A stretch of DNA of 64,000 nt. Origin: Brachionus rotundiformis. Its lineage: Eukaryota; Rotifera; Eurotatoria; Ploima; Brachionidae. Positions 47,480-59,044 of this stretch are shown here, piece by piece; positions within the stretch are counted from its first letter, which is position 1; every line of letters begins with the position of its first letter. The stretch lies in NCBI GenBank assembly GCA_016802295.1, contig JAESIW010000109.1, positions 895,467 to 959,466 of the forward strand. The letters run 5' to 3'. The notes under the pieces were generated by a model. It saw nothing but the letters and a program-made list of their open reading frames with translations, made no database searches and had not been told where the DNA came from. Both the position numbers and the translations under genes were made by a program.

Positions 47480-48840
47480 TTGTTGACTATAGTGATACTG
47501 AGTCAACTCATTCATAAAAAAGTTCAAATGATGAAGAATTATTTAGCATTCATGATGAAACCTTTTAATGAATATTATAATGAAGACGATATTTTTGAAG
47601 ACCAAAGTTCAAAAATTATTGAAAAAATTGAGCCTATTTTTATTTCAAAATCTAGAATTCAAAGCGACTTAAGTTTTAAAAAGGTCAAATTAGCAAATGG
47701 CTACCACTACCATGAAAATGACCAATATAATAACAAGGAAGATAAAATTGTAAAATCGAGGATTACTGCTGAGCTCAAAGAAAGAGCAAAAGAAACTCTT
47801 GAAAAACCTAGAACAATTATAAAAGATTTTTTATACGACTTTCCAGTTGCTTGTTCTTCTGCAATACCACCAATTCATAACTTAAAGCAACAAATTGATA
47901 GAAAACGACAAAAAAATTATGACTTCGGTAATGAAGCAATAGAAAAAGGAAAGCTCATCATTAAAAAAAACAAAATCTGAAAAAGATTTCATTCTATTTG
48001 ATAGTGGTTCTCATGATTCAGAACGCATGATTGTTTGTTGTACACTTGAAAGTTTGACATAACTAGACTTTTTAACACTGAGTCGGTTTGGTACATAGAT
48101 AGTACATTTAATGTAAGTCCAGATGTTTTCAAACAAGAAGTTTCAATCAATATTACAAAAAATAATCGAAATTTGGAAATAGTTTATAGCTTATTTCCCA
48201 AAAAACAAGAAATTACATATACTCGTTTCTTTAACATACCTAAGTTACACGGTGTCACAAATTTTCCAAAGTATCTTCTTTGTGATTATGAGTTAGCCAT
48301 AATTAATTCAGTTAAAAAATGCTTTCCTGGATCAAATATTTGAGGATATTATTTCCATCTCTGTGCTAATATTTGGAATCAGGTAACAAATGGTTTAAGA
48401 ACAGTTAACAATTGTGTCTTGGAATTTAAAAAATTTTACAAGTATCTAAAACTCGTTCATTTTGTTCAACAATAAGACATTTTGTCAGTTTTCGATGAAC
48501 TTCAAGAATATTGTCCTCAGTCTAAAAAACCAATATAAAAATATTTTGAAAAATATTATATTGGACTGCCAAAATGTCCTGGCTAAAAATTATGCTAAAA
48601 ACCATCTTACCAAATAGATACTTGGCACGTTCTTAAACGTGTTTCTGAAAACTTGGCAAGATCAAATAACAACATTGAGGCTTGGCACAAAGCATTTTCT
48701 CAAGATATTCATAGTCACCCTGAGACAAATAGACTAATAAATTATTTTCTCAAAGAGTAGCATTTGATGGAAATATGTTTAGAGCAAATCAAACATAGAT
48801 TAGTTTTTCCTCGTGATCCGCTGAAGCACAGGTAGGACAT
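47480..48840 (+). mobile_element. Mutator-like (MULE) transposase pseudogene
   Basis: Plus strand, many stops and frameshifts. Order of recognisable blocks: a FLYWCH-like start (ANGYHYHENDQYNNKE), a helical KERAKETLEKPRTI segment, WYIDSTFNVSPD (first catalytic Asp region), LLCDYELAIINSVKKCFPG (second Asp), YYFHLCANIWNQV, and SNNNIEAWHKAFSQDI (Glu). These are MULE transposase hallmarks. An acidic coding-like stretch upstream (about 46975-47450) may be its N-terminus. Confidence 0.75.
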
Positions 48841-48899
48841 TTGATTTTTTGCATGATTGCGAAACGTTAGATGAATTCTAGCGGCTAATTAAAGATTTT

Positions 48900-49152
48900 A
48901 GGTTCGATAATATCGCTTGGCATTTTCATTTGACCAATCGACTAGCCGATTGGGACAAGCATATTAACAATTGCAAAAATCGGCGAAAAGGCTGCTGCGG
49001 CCATTTTTTTTTCAAGTCAAAGCTGATCAAACGCGTGGTACCGTGCATGTATCCGACAACGAGCATTCGAATCATCCCGAAGAACAAGATCTTTTTACTA
49101 TTACGAAAATGACGAAAAAAAGATACTGGGCTTGTCCATATAAATGTGGTTA
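48900..49152 (+). mobile_element. FLYWCH/MULE zinc-finger-like fragment
   Basis: After a frameshift near 49010, the translated pieces contain a Cys cluster (NNCKNRRKGCC) and an EHSNHPEEQ motif with the C-C-H-H spacing seen in N-terminal zinc fingers of Mutator-like transposases, ending with YWACPYKCG. Probably a piece of another MULE. Confidence 0.45.
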
Positions 49153-49595
49153 AAAAATAATTTTTTTGTTTATTTTTTAAATTAATTTTTTTTTAATTAT
49201 GAAACAAAAAAAAACAATATAGCTTTTTTTTAATATTTGTGTTTTTTTTAATAAAATTGTGGTATGTAACTTTAAAATTTGTGGTATTTTATTAAAAAAT
49301 GTGGTATCAAAAATGATTTCGCGCTTATTTTACAAATTTCTTGGCTTTAAATCCTTAAAGCCCAGAAGCGAGAATTAACATTTTTTTGTTGCAGTGGGTA
49401 TGTTTTATTTTGTTAATATAAAATTGTTATATTATCTTCCAATAGTCTGTGCATATTGAAATTAAGATAATATTTAAGATTTAAGTAAATTCTTTAGCAT
49501 AATTTTAATTATTTAAAAAAACTGAAACCATATCACTGTATTTGTTTTTATTGTTAACAATAAAAAAGACCTTCAAAAAAATTTTAGAAATAAAA
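49153..49595. other. AT-rich spacer up to the duplicated protease segment
   Basis: No gene. Clear similarity to the 3' flank of protease A (about 36365) starts near 49580, marking the left edge of the duplicated segment. Confidence 0.6.
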
Positions 49596-49708
49596 TAATT
49601 TAATTGATTTTAAAAATTCTGATTTTATTGATGATAATGAAATCATATTTGAATTTTTCAAAATTGCTACAACCATTAAAGCAATAAATGATACACCGGG
49701 TGAAGTAA

Positions 49709-52524
49709 TTACTGATGAAGAAGATAATGATTGAGAAGAAGTAGACAGAACAGATGAAGAAAAAGATAAACTTGATTATAAGTTCTAGTTGAAAGTGTTG
49801 AATTACTAGAACTATCAAGTGTGACTTTTGGTAAAACAAAAGATGTTCCATTTACAATTGTTCCATTACTGTAAATTGTTGTCTTTACACAGCTAAAATC
49901 TTCTGATGCTGAATTTTGAACACAGTCAGTTATTATCTTGTTACCATTTTCAATTAATATCTTATTGACTTAATTTTTAAATATTACTAATTGATTTTTT
50001 TATCAAAATAATCTAAAACTAACCTGATGATTTAATTTTAGAAGTATCGATAGAATACTTGATATTTGATGGAATTGTTGAAGAAAGCGCTTGTTTGTTT
50101 TGTTCGATTGTCTGAGAAATTGTGGCCATTTGAGTAGGAATAAAATTTGCATCTGTCTGGCTTGCTTTGGTAACCTGAACGACAAGATCGTAGTTACCAT
50201 TTGAAATTCTAAAATATCAAAACTAATAATTATAAAATAAGATAATTTTTTTTTATATATTTGTACGTATCAAGTTTAAATTGAGTCGAAGAGCCCAATA
50301 TCTCACGGAATTTTACATAAAGTGGGTCTAAACTCAGTGCCAGGGACGAAGATTGACGACCAGTGCCAATTAATAGCCTGGATGAAGAAGCTGTATCGCT
50401 TATTTGGAAAAATTGACTCATATCAAACAATGTTGAATTGGTGGGAGAACTAGTTGTTGATTGAGGTGATGAGGTGCTTCCAACAGCCTGATTAACAGTT
50501 GTTGATGAACTAGAACTCGTAGTTTTTGATGTAACACCTTGTACATTTTCTGTAATCCAATTTATGAAATAACTTGTTTTTGTATAAACTCCGCCATCAC
50601 CACACCCAAAACCCCAACTTGTTATGCCAGCTAATTGCCATTTATTACCAACTTGTACAACTAATGGACCTCCCGAATCCCCTTGGCACGTGTCTTTTCC
50701 ATTTCCAGTTTCGCCAGCACAAATTGAATTGACTGTATTTATATAAATGCCATAAGTGTTGAAGTATTTCTGTTTACAATTAGTTTCGCTTAAAATTGGT
50801 AGCTCAACTTCCATTAGGTAATTAGAACTTGGTCCTCCTGAAGAAAGCCTACCCCAACCAGTTGCCCATGATTGTTGATTCGAGAAATCATAATTTTGAC
50901 TTGGTAGACAAATTGGTAATATCTGATCAGTGTACACTACCGGGGACTAAAATATTTATTATTAACTTGTATTGAATTAATATTAAAAAAATAAAAAGTT
51001 AATGAATTAAAAGTATTACTCAAATAGATAAGTAAGTTAATTATTTTATATTCCAGAAGTAAATAATTTCGTAAATTTATTTTCGAGCATTAATCATTCT
51101 AATTTCTGAAATTATATTACCAAGTTTTGTCTACAATAGACATCATATTTATCTAACCAGTTTTAATAATGATTTTAAAGGAAATTTTTTCACAAACTAA
51201 TCTATATTATGTTCTTATCTGATTGATTGTGATATGTGATTATTATTATGTTTTTCAAAAAAATTTTACCTAATAAATCAGATAACTACCGTAATGCCTT
51301 GCCCCCTAATGCATTGCACTTTAAACCAGAATTCTGGATTTTAATGCTGCATTTAACCCACTTTTTTTTCCGCTTCGACTAAAAATGCTGCAGTTAATGT
51401 CAAAATTTTGGTAAAAATGCCGCATTAAATATGTAAAAAATAATAAAAATTTTTTATTATTAATTTTAATTTTTTTTATTTTTTAATTTTGATTATTTTT
51501 ACATATTTTTTACATATTTAATGCGGCATTTTTACCAAAATTTTGACATTAACTGCAGCATTTTCAGTCGCAGCGTATCTGGAAAAAAAAGTGGGTTAAA
51601 TGCATGCATTAAAATCCAGAATTCTGAAAATAAGTGCCGCATTAGGGGGCAAGGCATTACGGTATTTCAATATAACTACTAATAAAACTACTTCGTTCAA
51701 TTATAAATTGCTATTTCGTTGTTGAATTTTTTTGAAGCTTGAGCGAATTTATCTTGAATACTCAAATTCAAATTAAAAGTTAATTTTTTTAATTTTAAAA
51801 CAGACAAAAGATATCATGATACTTTGAAATAATGAAAATCAATCTTGCATTAAATTGAAGAAAAAATAAATAATATATTTTAGTTTTTTGCTCAAAATAT
51901 TCTTATTTGAAAAGATTTTTAAGCTACTAGATAAAATCCTGTAACAAATTTTGGTCATAAGGATAAAACTTGGTACCAATTTATGTATCTAATTAAATAT
52001 CATGTACTTACACTTAATTTCATTAATGCAATGTCATTTTGCTCCGTAGTATCGTCATATAATGGATGGGCAATTATCTGAGACACACTTCTTTGAATTG
52101 AATAACTTTCTGGATTTAATCTATTAAAAAGTCCTAATTTTATGGTGTATTGAGATGGATTGTTGGTAATTATGCAATGAGCAGCAGTGACAACCCACTC
52201 GGTATTGATCAAGGAACCTCCGCAAATAAATGAATTAGAATATTCCAGAGAAGCTTGCCAACCCCAATCTTCAGGATCTGCTTGTTGACCACCAACAATT
52301 TTATTCAATCTACCAGCCCTTATCTGACTGATTCTAAGTCCACATTCAGTCGGATTAATTGTTGATTTGACACTTGGTAAAATTGCTTCAAGTCCAAAAG
52401 TAACTTGTGGCTGAAATAAAAACAATTTGAATATGATGTTTAGATTTTTGTATATTACCTGGGCCACTAAATTAGCAAACAAAAGGAGAATAAATTGGAT
52501 ATTTTTTAATTTGTTGTTCTTCAT
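49709..52524 (-). CDS. Trypsin-like serine protease B, paralogue of protease A with altered tail
   Basis: Exons 52524-52459, 52410-52012, 50946-50267, 50208-50024, 49968-49709; 529 residues. The protease domain is nearly identical to copy A, with the same signal peptide, IVGG activation site, His/Asp/Ser triad and Asp at the specificity position. Differences lie in the tail. The two 96-nt exons and the start of the following exon are missing, and the protease exon runs directly into the Ser-rich exon (VQGVTSKTTSSSSS). In the last exon a one-base deletion near 49782 shifts the frame, ending at TAA 49711-49709 instead of the A-type stop. The new frame reads LFLHLFCLLLL, so a hydrophobic end survives. 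Its second intron contains the element at 51287-51664. Intact protease domain suggests it is functional. Confidence 0.88.
51287..51664. mobile_element. Long-TIR MITE flanked by TA, inside the protease B intron
   Basis: A near-palindromic element: outer ends read TACCGTAATGCC and GGCATTACGGTA, and the inverted repeats extend inward for most of about 150 bp on each side with a few mismatches. TA at both borders is the target duplication of Tc1/mariner-type insertions. Absent from the corresponding intron of protease A. Confidence 0.85.
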
Positions 52525-53270
52525 TTAAATGATTTTGCATATTCTTATTTTAGTGAATATTTATATTTAATTGATTCAAATTTTTGCTTCATTAAATAAT
52601 TCTTATATATATAATTTCGTGTATTTCCAGAATGATTTTTAATAATTTAAAATTAAATCAAATTAAATGATTTACATTACGAATTTTAAAAACCTATGTA
52701 AGATACATAGTTTATTTTTCTGATAAAATCATCTGTATAATGTATTTTTCTATTCGTGTTTATAAATTTATAAATGCTTTCTTTTATTTAAAAGTAGAAG
52801 AAAAGTTTCAAATTTTAAATCAAGTTTTATCAAAGCGTAAACAATGGTTTAGTCAAATACCTAAAATTATCTAGCCTCTAAGTATTTTTTTGCGTTCTTT
52901 TTAAAAAAACTTTTGGCAAAAATTTTTCTTCCAAGCATCAAAAATACATCTTTCTATTTTGCACCAAATTGTATTTAAAGGATCATTTTTAAAAAACACC
53001 AGATCATTCTGAAGTTTATATTTTTATTACGCATTTTTTTGCTTAAATCATCAAAATGGTACAATAGACTCAATTGATCTGAATTTACTCTTTTTTAAAG
53101 TTTGTGTTATGACACTATTTTAGGTCAGGAGATCTTCTTAAAGTTCCATTTGAAAGATGTTTAGACTTTTCCTATCAGACTCAGACATTCCGCAGCATTC
53201 TACACTTTTGTACACAATAAGCTTTATCTCTATAATTTTATTATATTTGGTTGATTTCCATACTAGCGTT
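52525..53270. other. 5' flank of protease B and unassigned spacer
   Basis: Similar to the protease A flank up to about 52880; beyond that no gene recognised. Confidence 0.5.
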
Positions 53271-53274
53271 GGAT

Positions 53275-54420
53275 GCGGCCGATAAAAATAAATTAAAAAT
53301 AAATATAGATATCTTATTAAATTATTTTATCTTAAATTTAAGATTTAAAAATATTAAGATATTTAAGATATTTAAAGAAAAAAATTTATTTTCTATGTTG
53401 GTTGTTCGTCCGTAAAATGGTTGGCCGTATTTTTGACAATAGGCTGGCCGGTTTCGTGTCCACTTGTACAGATACTAGATATACATTCTACAATACATGA
53501 AGACTTAAAAAATACTTTGAAGGTAAGCCATTTTGATCCATGATGAATCTTATATAACATGGATGATAGAATGGTAATTTTTCCACTACAAAAAATTTAC
53601 AATTGTTAAGTGAATATTGAAATTGGCAGTGTAATGGCACATTTGATGCAGTCCCGTTGACTTTAAAGAATTTGTTCTCGGTGCATATTTATAAGAATTT
53701 ACCATTCATTTTTTCCTTGTTTGCCAATAAACATGAAAGTAACTATTCAAAGTTTTTTTATTTTATTAGTTCAAAAATAAGAAAAAGCCCCTTAAGTGCC
53801 TCATTCGACTTTGAGTTGGGTATAATAAATTCCATTAAATAAGTCTTTCCGGATGGAGAAGTTTGTGGCTGTTTTTTTTCATTTGAAAGAGTTCATCTGG
53901 CGACATATTCAAGAAAATAGTCTAGCTACATAATAAACTAATATATCAGGTTTAATACGCCGAGGCTTAAGAATGTTAGCATGTTTAGCCTTTGTGCCAG
54001 TAGAACATTTGAAGCTTTTTAAAAACTTCAAGGCTATATTTTTGATGATCTAAAGATCATTTTTTCCTATTAGGACCAAAATTCCTGGTAGAAACACTAT
54101 AAAGTTTAGTCTAGATTTATGGAATTTTTATGAAATAATAAGATTAGGCCTTATTTGAACCAACAATAATCTAGGGGCTGGTATAATGGCTTACAGTCAT
54201 CTGTTAAACCACATCCACAACACTGAAAATCTTTATATTAAGTTGTGTTGGTGATATATAAGAATTTTTGATTTTGTTTTATCTTCCATTTTTATATTTT
54301 TTCATTTTCTTAAACAATTATAATGAAGAAAATAGTGTTGGAATTCGACTTCAATCCGGTCAAAAATTTTTAAAACCGTGACCATGTCTGCTTAGCCGGC
54401 CAACCTGTAAGCGGGCGGTT
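53275..54420 (+). mobile_element. Decayed Mutator-like element
   Basis: Between 53620 and 53935 plus-strand translation gives CNGTFDAVPLTLKNLFSVHIYK (codons from about 53633), then ASFDFELGIINSIK and CGCFFSFERVHL after frameshifts. This aligns block by block with CDGTF, SDFERS and YGCFFHFRQSMWRRI of the better preserved copy at 54864-56340. GGCCGG-containing AT-rich ends lie at about 53275-53465 and 54370-54420. Confidence 0.65.
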
Positions 54421-54428
54421 TTTGGCCG

Positions 54429-54656
54429 TAAGACCGTATAAAAATACGGTATTAATTAAATTTAAAGAAATTAAAAAAAAAAGATATTTTATTAAATTAT
54501 TTTATCTTTAAAGAAAAAAGGTTTTTAGTTTTAATAGTTTTTTTTGCAAATCGTTTTACATTTACTTATTTTTTTTAAATAAATAAAATAATTTAATAAA
54601 ATATAATTTTTTTTAATTCCTTTAAATTTAATTAGCCGTATTTTTATACGGTCTTA
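54429..54656. repeat. 52-bp inverted repeat next to the MULE copy
   Basis: Bases 54429-54480 and 54606-54656 are near-perfect reverse complements (outer end TAAGACCGTATAAAAATACGG). The loop contains a TTATTAAATTATTTTATCTT stretch also seen near 53310. Either a small foldback element or a hairpin-shaped Mutator terminus. Confidence 0.8.
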
Positions 54657-54863
54657 AAATTGGACCGTCAAGCTGACCGGCAAAGTGGGCACCTAAAAGA
54701 CTCCATATTAAATTAGCATAGTTTAAAATAAGACATTTAAAAAAGCATCTTCATTTTAGCAAAGAAAATAGCAAATTCATGTTATTTAAAATAGAATATT
54801 CAAAATCGCATTGTCATTAGAGAATATTTAAAAAAGCGTCAAATTAACACTTTTAGAATAAAA

Positions 54864-56340
54864 ATGGAAAAAATTATTGATTTGCTGGATAATATGTCGA
54901 TTAAATCCGACACAATTCCACCGAATGAAATTAAGGCTGACATCACACAATCACAAAAAAAACATCCAAAATTGCACCATTTAGGTTTTTATTTCAGAAG
55001 TTCTTTTACTAACCAAGTAAATGGAAAAATCTCTTGGCGATGTGTAACTCCAAATTGTAAAGCCTCTGGATATACGTATAGTGATAAAATTGGTATACAA
55101 TGTGAATTTTATATAGTTAATGATTAAACATTTGGACACACCTGATATTACTAAATTTGAACTTCTTGAAAGAAGAAGACTTATTAAAGAAAGAGCGGCT
55201 AATTCAAATGATAAAGCACGTAAAATAGTCAGTCTATTAGAATTAGATCAGGTTCGAGTTCATTTACCCTCGTTTAGCGCTGATCGCCAAGTTATTCAAC
55301 GAGAACAAAAAGCAAATAAACCACAATACCCGAAAGAGCCTGAGACTTTAAGTGCTATTGAAGTACCTGACTGGCTAACTAAATCATTAAAGGGGAATCA
55401 TTTATGTATTACGATTCCGGTTCAGCTGATCAAGAGCGTTTTTTTATTTTTTGTACGATGGCTAACCTAAAACTAATTGAAAATCGTGACATTTATTGTG
55501 ATGGCACATTTGAAATAGCTCCCAAAAATTTTACTCAAGTTTATACCATTCATGTTGTAATCGAAAAACAGTCTTTTCCAGTTGTCTATGCGTTTCTAAC
55601 CAAAAAAACTCAAGTAATTTATACATAAATGTTAAAAAAAATTCGAGAAGGTATAAATATTGGTCCAAAAACTATAACCTCTGATTTTGAAAGATCTTTT
55701 TTAAATGCAGTTGAGTCTGTATTTAGTGACTCGATCGTGTATGGTTGTTTTTTCCATTTTCGCCAGTCTATGTGGCGACGAATTCAAGAACTTGGTCTTA
55801 GTGTAGAGTATAGAAAAAATAAGACTTTGTATAAAATGTTAAATTTGCCGCAATGTTTAGTTTATTTACCGGTCAAAGATGTTGTATCAGCTTTTAATGA
55901 GTTGAAATCATCACTAAATTTTGACGATCAACGTGTCAAGGATTTTTATGAATACTTTGGTGATAACTATGTTGTTAAGTACGAAGTAAGACGAGCAAGA
56001 TATAACAAGAAAATAGAAGAAACCAAAGATCCTAGGTTCCCTGTTAAGCTATGGAATATCAATAGTCGTCTTCTTGAAGACATTCCAAGGACTAATAATA
56101 TTTGTGAGTCTTGGCATCATTCTTTTTCTGGCTTACTTACTTAGCAGCCATCCTTTGATATATGAGTTGATTGATGTATTACGTAGTGAGCAAAACAAAA
56201 TGGAAACTAACTTATTAAAGTTGTCAACGGGTATTAAAAAATCGACTAAGCCTATTGACGATTCAATAATCAATATTTTAACTAATTATGATGAGAATAA
56301 CAAACTAGAAACATTAAATAAAATTTTTTTATTAGTCTAA
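54864..56340 (+). mobile_element. Mutator-like (MULE) transposase with FLYWCH zinc finger, recently decayed
   Basis: Frames 54864-55127, 55120-55400, 55404-56144 and 56130-56340 join by three frameshifts, with one in-frame TAA at 55626-55628. Content in order: FLYWCH-type zinc finger (HHLGFYFRSS, ISWRCVTPNCKASGY), helical linker, then the MULE catalytic domain with the DDE-type acidic residues visible in IYCDGTFEIAP, TSDFERSFL and NNICESWHHSF. A YGCFFHFRQSMWRR helix lies between the second and third. Blocks are well conserved between lesions, so the copy died recently. Confidence 0.85.
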
Positions 56341-56661
56341 ATAAGATTTAATTCATTACTTTCTTTCTTTTCTGCTATATCGAACTTTTTATTTTAATAA
56401 AGCTAATTTGATAACTTTTATTTATATTTTGATATTATGATCAACTTATTTTACCTGTGCTAATTTAATTAATGCTGTTTTGACCTTGATATTTTTTATC
56501 AATTGCTAATATGAATAATTTATTTTGAGCTTTGCTAATTTAATAATTACCCCACCTAAAACCGTCCGCTAAATATTTTAAAAATTTAATCTAATTAAAT
56601 GAACCATTTTTTTGTGTTTATTGATAATAAAATACTAAAGTTAAAAAAAATATTAAAAATA
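56341..56661. other. AT-rich spacer and ZSWIM2 3' UTR
   Basis: No gene; the right end should hold the ZSWIM2 3' UTR. The MULE terminus was not identified. Confidence 0.4.
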
Positions 56662-59044
56662 TTATTTATCGTTTAACTTTGAATTTAAATTAACGCCCTG
56701 CACCCAAGGGAAATTTTGAAATTTTTCAGAAGTTTTTTTTACATTATGGGCAGTTTTACTCAAACGTATCATTTTGAGTCGATTTCTGGCAAAATTGTTC
56801 ATTTGGTTATCCTGTTTGTTATTGGAAAAATTTTCATTAAATTCAATGTTGGTATTTGAAAGCATATTCCTAGATGGATTGTTCACTGATCCATTGGATC
56901 TTAAGGACTCATAATCTTCTACCTTGACATAATCATTGGCAGAATTATTCCCATTTATTTCTTCCAATTCATCAGATTCATTTCCACCATCATTATCATA
57001 AAAATCAGACTGTGGATTTAAATTAGCAGGTAAACGAGTAAGCTGATAAGGTTTGGAATTGAGCAATGCATTCATATTAAACAAATTATTAAATACATTA
57101 TTATTTAGGCCAATACTAGACATCCCATCAGCACTGTTAGACCTCTTTCGAATCATGCTTGTCATGAATCCAGAATTTTTTGCTCTGGTCTGAATTTTTG
57201 GCAAAATTGTTCGACTATGAATCGAAGGATCATTTGAATGCAAATTAAGATTTTTCCCTTCTATTTCAATTCGAAGAGCATTATTTCTGTCAGCTGCATG
57301 TCTATTTTTATCAATACTTGGTGCTCGTTGGTTTATTTTAGACTTGGATTTTTCTTGAAGCTTAGATTTTGGTTCATTTTTTAATTCTTGAAAATTTGTC
57401 TTATTGTTGATAATGATACCAAAGCTTAGGTCCTGTGCAGGCTCAGTTTTTTTTTGAATATCAGCATGTTTACCAGCCTTGGCTTTTTTTTCCTCTTCCT
57501 CCATTTGAGCAGTAATAGGATCCCAGACCACCAAGCCATCGATAGGACAAGTAGGATGACTATGCAGCAACCAATTATCTATACATTCCGAGTGAAATTT
57601 ATGTTTGCAATTGGGTAGCTTGCGGACAATCTGGTTTAATTGATAAGGCCTTAGGCATATGCGGCATTGAACACCAGGGTTGAGAAGTGGTGAATTTTGG
57701 CGAACTTTTTCGAACTTCCAAGACTTGATCACTTTTTCCGGAATGGAACTAAAAATTTTTTTTTCTCCGTTTGATGGATTAAGTTGTAGCAAGAGTTCAT
57801 AGTCCTCTTCACTGAGGTCTCGTCTTTCCAAACTTTGCATTATGGCTTGAGGCAATGGCCCTACATGATCTCTGGTTGCTTTGCGATACTTTTGGGAAAT
57901 TTTCTTTGATACAAAAATATTAAATAACATTTTAAAAGTTAATGAAAGAAGTAATATAGACAAAATTTATTATATGATAATCATTTTAATATAATTATTA
58001 AATTAATTATTTATATAACAATTTTTGTTTTATGAATTGAAAATTAATGTTCCTTCTTTTAGTTTAACCAAAATTAGATCGTCTTTTCAAATAATTTGAT
58101 CAGTAATAATTTAACTAAATGGTCAAAAAATTTTAAAAGTTTAAATAAGAAAAAGCAATACTTCTCTAAAAACAAAGCTGTGAACATTATGAAAATCAGT
58201 ATTAAAACAAGGCTGGCATAGATGAAACTCATTACAACTGGTGCATTTGTAGCACTTTCCACTAATTGGGGTACTCTTGCAACATTGGCAAACAATTCCA
58301 TAATGGAGATTTTCTTTATCTAACTTGAACAAGCTGTTGTTTCTGTACTCCTGGTCCAATAGTTCAAATGAACAAAATATTTCTCTACACAAAGGACATT
58401 TGAGTTCGATTTCTCCACTTGATTTTTGATGTTCGGACCACACTTTCATGCATTTTATGTGCACATTATTACCACATGTTCTGCAAAATGAGACTGGTAG
58501 CTTTTTGGAGAGAAATTCGTCCTGGCAAATGGGACAAACATCTGATTCCAAGATTTCTCTTTGCTCTGTATTCGAAGAAGCTTCTTCTGATTTTTTTTCT
58601 ATTTGTTTTGCATTTTTTGCTTGGTGAGGTTTATTCTTTTGGTTTTGAACAGCGTCACCGCGAATTACTTGATTAATTTCGCGTTCATTTAAGCCTAGTT
58701 GCCAAGTCACTAAGTAAATAGAGAAAATAAATAATATAATTAAATTTAAAAGATTTAATTATTGTTCTAAGCATACCAGGATCATCACGAGGGACTCGAA
58801 ATTTTTTCAGTATTACCCAACATATGTGTTTACATAGATCTTTTTCTTTCTTGAATACAGAACATGTACAGTTGTGAATGTCGCCAAGAAATACCTTGAA
58901 TTTTTTTGTCTCACCTTCTTCATTGAGTAAAAAACCTGTGGGTCCGGTCTGGTATAAAATGTAGATGGTGCTGTTTAAGGCTTGTTCTTGGTGCCAATTG
59001 CAGGCGTCTGATATTTCTCTTCTATAGGGGACACTCCGAGACAT
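56662..59044 (-). CDS. ZSWIM2: E3 ubiquitin ligase ZSWIM2 (SWIM-RING-ZZ-RING)
   Basis: Three exons, 59044-58777, 58709-58162 and 57903-56662, 685 residues. Domain order is diagnostic: SWIM zinc finger (Cys59, Cys61, Cys71, His73 in CTCSVFKKEKDLCKHICW), RING 1 (about 148-200, CPICQDEF...CPLC), ZZ-type finger (about 227-270, CQCC...CYKCTSCNEFHLCQPC), RING 2 (about 352-396, CRICLRPY...CPIDG). The start MSRSVPYRREISDACNWHQEQAL and the LGLNEREI block also match ZSWIM2, which in mammals is a testis-enriched E3 ligase linked to Fas-mediated apoptosis. The C-terminal third is Asn/Ser/Lys-rich and disordered. Introns are 67 and 258 bp. Family call is firm. Confidence 0.93.
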
